64,000 nt of DNA, taken from positions 193,407 through 257,406 of the forward strand of contig NMRA01000026.1 in the NCBI GenBank assembly GCA_002633005.1, read 5' to 3'. Of the stretch, positions 61,730 to 64,000 are shown piece after piece (within the stretch, counting starts at the first letter, position 1; each line of letters opens with the position of its first letter). This DNA comes from Phoronis australis (lineage: Eukaryota; Phoronida; Phoronidae). Below the pieces are notes generated by a model. It was not told where the DNA came from and did not search any database. It was given only the letters and a program-made list of their open reading frames with translations. Both the position numbers and the translations under genes were made by a program.

Positions 61730-61743
61730 GTTACCACGGCAAC
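61730..61743. promoter_or_regulatory. X-box-like site
   Basis: GTTACCACGGCAAC is one base from a palindromic RFX X-box. No adjacent gene start is recognised. Confidence 0.35.
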
Positions 61744-62217
61744 GGCCTTGAACGATGTCGCCCATCTTATCGAATGAAACAATGTCTCTTCTATTTCTGC
61801 ACAGAACACACCGCATGGATAAACATCAATGAAATGAAAATGACACCAGAACAACGCTAAATAAAGGTCAGAGTCAAAGGTCAAGACAAAAGGTGAAGAG
61901 TCTATAAGAAAGCGCCATTTCAAAACTCTCAAATTTGGATTAGTATTAGTATTTTGATGAACGTCTTTGCCCAGCTCATTCCCACCTATCATTTTCTCTC
62001 TGTGCCCAGCTAATGCGACGCTTAGGGGTGAAGAGTTACCCCAGCTTACGGGGGGGATCTTATCCCCGACGCCCTTCCACAAGTTACGCCGCCCACAGGC
62101 CCTTATATATACTCAACCGTTTTCCTGAGTGAAGATATCATGACATCCCCTTGGCGTTTTAATAATACCGAATGATTGAACTACAAGGTCATAGATAGAG
62201 CGCCAAGTGAGAGATAA

Positions 62218-62581
62218 GATGTGCAATAACCAAATTAATTTGTAGAGACGATGTACATGTACTTGGTTTACCCGAGTCGTGTCACAAAATGATTTTCAAC
62301 AGGTGAGGAAGAGCGGACGCATGGAGCTCTTTTACAGTATCTGAGCATGCGCACTTTTCGCCGTTGCTACCTACTGTAACAAAACCAATAGTCGTAGACA
62401 GCCTAAACCAGTGGAGGGAGACCAGAGCTAATCGACTTTGCAAAAGTGAGTACTTAGCACACAAGAGGATAATAAGACTTTCACGCTACACAGTATGAAA
62501 AGTGGAGGAGTGAAATATGTTAGCATTTCCTGAGCTAGTCCAAAATCGTAGAATCTCTTTATTTGATACCCAAAGCCATCC
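62218..62581. repeat. Copy A of a 364-base near-identical pair
   Basis: Recurs at 62583-62945 across the one-base gap at 62582. The copies differ near the start, where A has an extra ACATGT and B an extra GTGTC-like stretch; the rest is identical by eye. Confidence 0.9.
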
Positions 62582-62582
62582 N

Positions 62583-62945
62583 GATGTGCAATAACCAAAT
62601 TAATTTGTAGAGACGATGTACTTGGTTTACCCGAGTTGTGTCGTGTCACAAAATGATTTTCAACAGGTGAGGAAGAGCGGACGCATGGAGCTCTTTTACA
62701 GTATCTGAGCATGCGCACTTTTCGCCGTTGCTACCTACTGTAACAAAACCAATAGTCGTAGACAGCCTAAACCAGTGGAGGGAGACCAGAGCTAATCGAC
62801 TTTGCAAAAGTGAGTACTTAGCACACAAGAGGATAATAAGACTTTCACGCTACACAGTATGAAAAGTGGAGGAGTGAAATATGTTAGCATTTCCTGAGCT
62901 AGTCCAAAATCGTAGAATCTCTTTATTTGATACCCAAAGCCATCC
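62583..62945. repeat. Copy B of the 364-base pair
   Basis: Same orientation as 62218-62581; continues into unique sequence after AAGCCATCC. Confidence 0.9.
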
Positions 62946-63366
62946 CTTTATTTCGAAGGTGTTAATGACCGGTGCTTAGGTACTACCTAAAACGCCATTC
63001 ACTGAAGGATCAATATTTAAGTGTTTGCACGTCCTAGATATTGCTGTGATTCCTGACTTTGTTAGTTACATTTTGTTTACAATCATCAGTTGAGGAGTGT
63101 GTAACATCGATCGGTAAAACCGTATCGGCCAGTGCATGTGAGAAATAGTTTCTACTGACGTACGTGTGCATGTCATGTAACGACGTAGATATTAAAGTAT
63201 AGAAAATATACGATATATCTTTACTGTTGTGCTACTAAGCGTGTTTGATTCCAGTGTTACAAAAAGGCAAAATGTACGCCTACTAAGACCAAACTAGCGA
63301 GAATAACTTAACGGGAATCTACTTAGACAGCGTAGAAGTCCGCAGTCATTTGTTAGTGCGAGGTTG

Positions 63367-63374
63367 TATAAATA
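63367..63374 (+). promoter_or_regulatory. Candidate TATA box for the NmrA-like gene
   Basis: TATAAATA about 310 bases upstream of the ATG at 63678. If used, the 5' UTR would hold earlier ATGs unless it is spliced; TATTACAG just before the ATG could be the acceptor. Confidence 0.3.
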
Positions 63375-63677
63375 TGCATTATTGCCGTTGCACAAACATT
63401 ATGTTCGACACTATTGAATGGTCTTTACACCCAGACCGTTGAAAAAGCTCATAAATAAAAGTTTATTGTAAAGGAACCAGTTCTATAGGGACAGGGTTTT
63501 TATAGCGGTGTCTGTAATGTATGCATTGGAGAAGCTGTTAACGTGGTGCGGTTTGCTTGCTCACGATTATAAGTATCATACAGTGTTTTGATATTACGCA
63601 TGCTATGTAACTGAACCTAATGTCCGAGTGAATCAGGTCTAATACACACGTGACGAAAAGATACGTGTCTATTACAG

Positions 63678-64000
63678 ATGGCTCAAGTGGTGGTCGTATT
63701 TGGTGCCGATGGTGAACAGGGGAGCTCAGTTGCACGTGCACTCGTTAGCAATTCCTCGTTCAAAGTGCGTGCGGTGGTGAACAACCCGAACACCTCACGT
63801 GCGAAAGAAACACAACAGCAAGGCGGGGTAGAAATCGTGCAAGCCGACTTGAACAATCTTTCCAATTTAGTCAGTGTATTAAATGGTGCATATGGCTGTT
63901 ACGTTGTAACCGAAACAGACTTTAGCAAACCGATGGCTCACGAGATTCAACAAGGGCGAATTGTGGCGGATGCGTGCGCCCGTGCACACGTGCAGCACGT
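63678..64000 (+). CDS. NMRAL1: NmrA-like protein (NMRAL1/HSCARG type), 5' part
   Basis: ATG at 63678 opens a frame that runs off the window after 107 codons plus two bases. It begins MAQVVVVFGADGEQGSSVAR, a beta strand followed by the GxxGxxG dinucleotide-binding loop (G-A-D-G-E-Q-G) of the NmrA family. It continues with FKVRAVVNNPNTSRAKE, the basic residues that contact NADP(H), then EIVQADLNNL, LNGAYGCYVVTE and GRIVADACARA. All match the order seen in NMRAL1, an NADPH-sensing atypical short-chain dehydrogenase fold protein without the usual catalytic Tyr-Lys pair. Full family members are about 300 residues, so roughly a third is here. The coding sequence is GC-richer than the flanks. The start fits the family N-terminus, and an AG acceptor directly precedes the ATG. 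Confidence 0.85.
   Translation, partial: MAQVVVVFGADGEQGSSVARALVSNSSFKVRAVVNNPNTSRAKETQQQGGVEIVQADLNNLSNLVSVLNGAYGCYVVTETDFSKPMAHEIQQGRIVADACARAHVQH

Larger units (their letters stand above)
58988..63677. other. Intergenic or intronic stretch, 3' part of window
   Basis: No gene supported. Contains a short GC-box tandem repeat (60757-60807), an X-box-like site (61730) and an adjacent duplicate pair (62218-62945). A 127-codon minus frame at 61699-62082 has no splice or family support. Confidence 0.4.

Noticed and set aside
61699-62082. 127-codon minus frame
   Set aside because: No acceptor or donor at its edges and no recognisable pattern.

Overview
The window looks like nuclear DNA from a marine invertebrate animal. 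It is AT-rich, with sparse coding exons bounded by GT/AG splice sites, long introns, LINE and SINE debris, and many short inverted-repeat elements. The single-base gaps are flanked by near-identical but polymorphic copies of the same sequence, which points to a highly heterozygous diploid. An amphioxus, hemichordate or echinoderm is plausible. The sequence does not settle the species, and that statement is inference.

Layout: 1-7.4 kb holds LINE fragments and a 2.4-kb segment present twice around a one-base gap. 8.26-28.7 kb (+) carries a three-exon gene for an unrecognised, probably disordered protein of about 527 residues, with matching exon phases. 33.8-34.4 kb (+) holds another unrecognised basic coding exon that may be an alternative 3' exon of the same gene or a separate gene. 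41.8-43.2 kb (-) holds a small two-membrane-segment CD225/dispanin-like gene. 43.8-44.5 kb (-) holds a two-exon gene for an unrecognised protein of about 213 residues. 44.9-47.2 kb is a complete-looking, apparently non-autonomous inverted-repeat DNA element with a 5-base target duplication. 48-58 kb is repeat-rich and contains two more pairs of adjacent duplicate copies. 58.8-59.0 kb (-) has a possible first coding exon. The window ends inside the first coding part of an NmrA-like (NMRAL1/HSCARG type) gene on + at 63,678.

Six segments (0.36-2.4 kb) plus one 31-base overlap occur as adjacent near-identical pairs split by exactly one N. These are best read as unmerged allelic contigs and not as true tandem duplications. 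They still carry useful information, because they show allelic differences such as a MITE present in one copy and absent in the other.

I found no operon-like or defence-like gene system. The most interesting items are the polymorphic MITE family, the 2.3-kb element, a two-unit GC-rich inverted repeat family, and a four-unit tandem array in which each unit carries an RFX (X-box)-like site and three of the four also carry an octamer motif.
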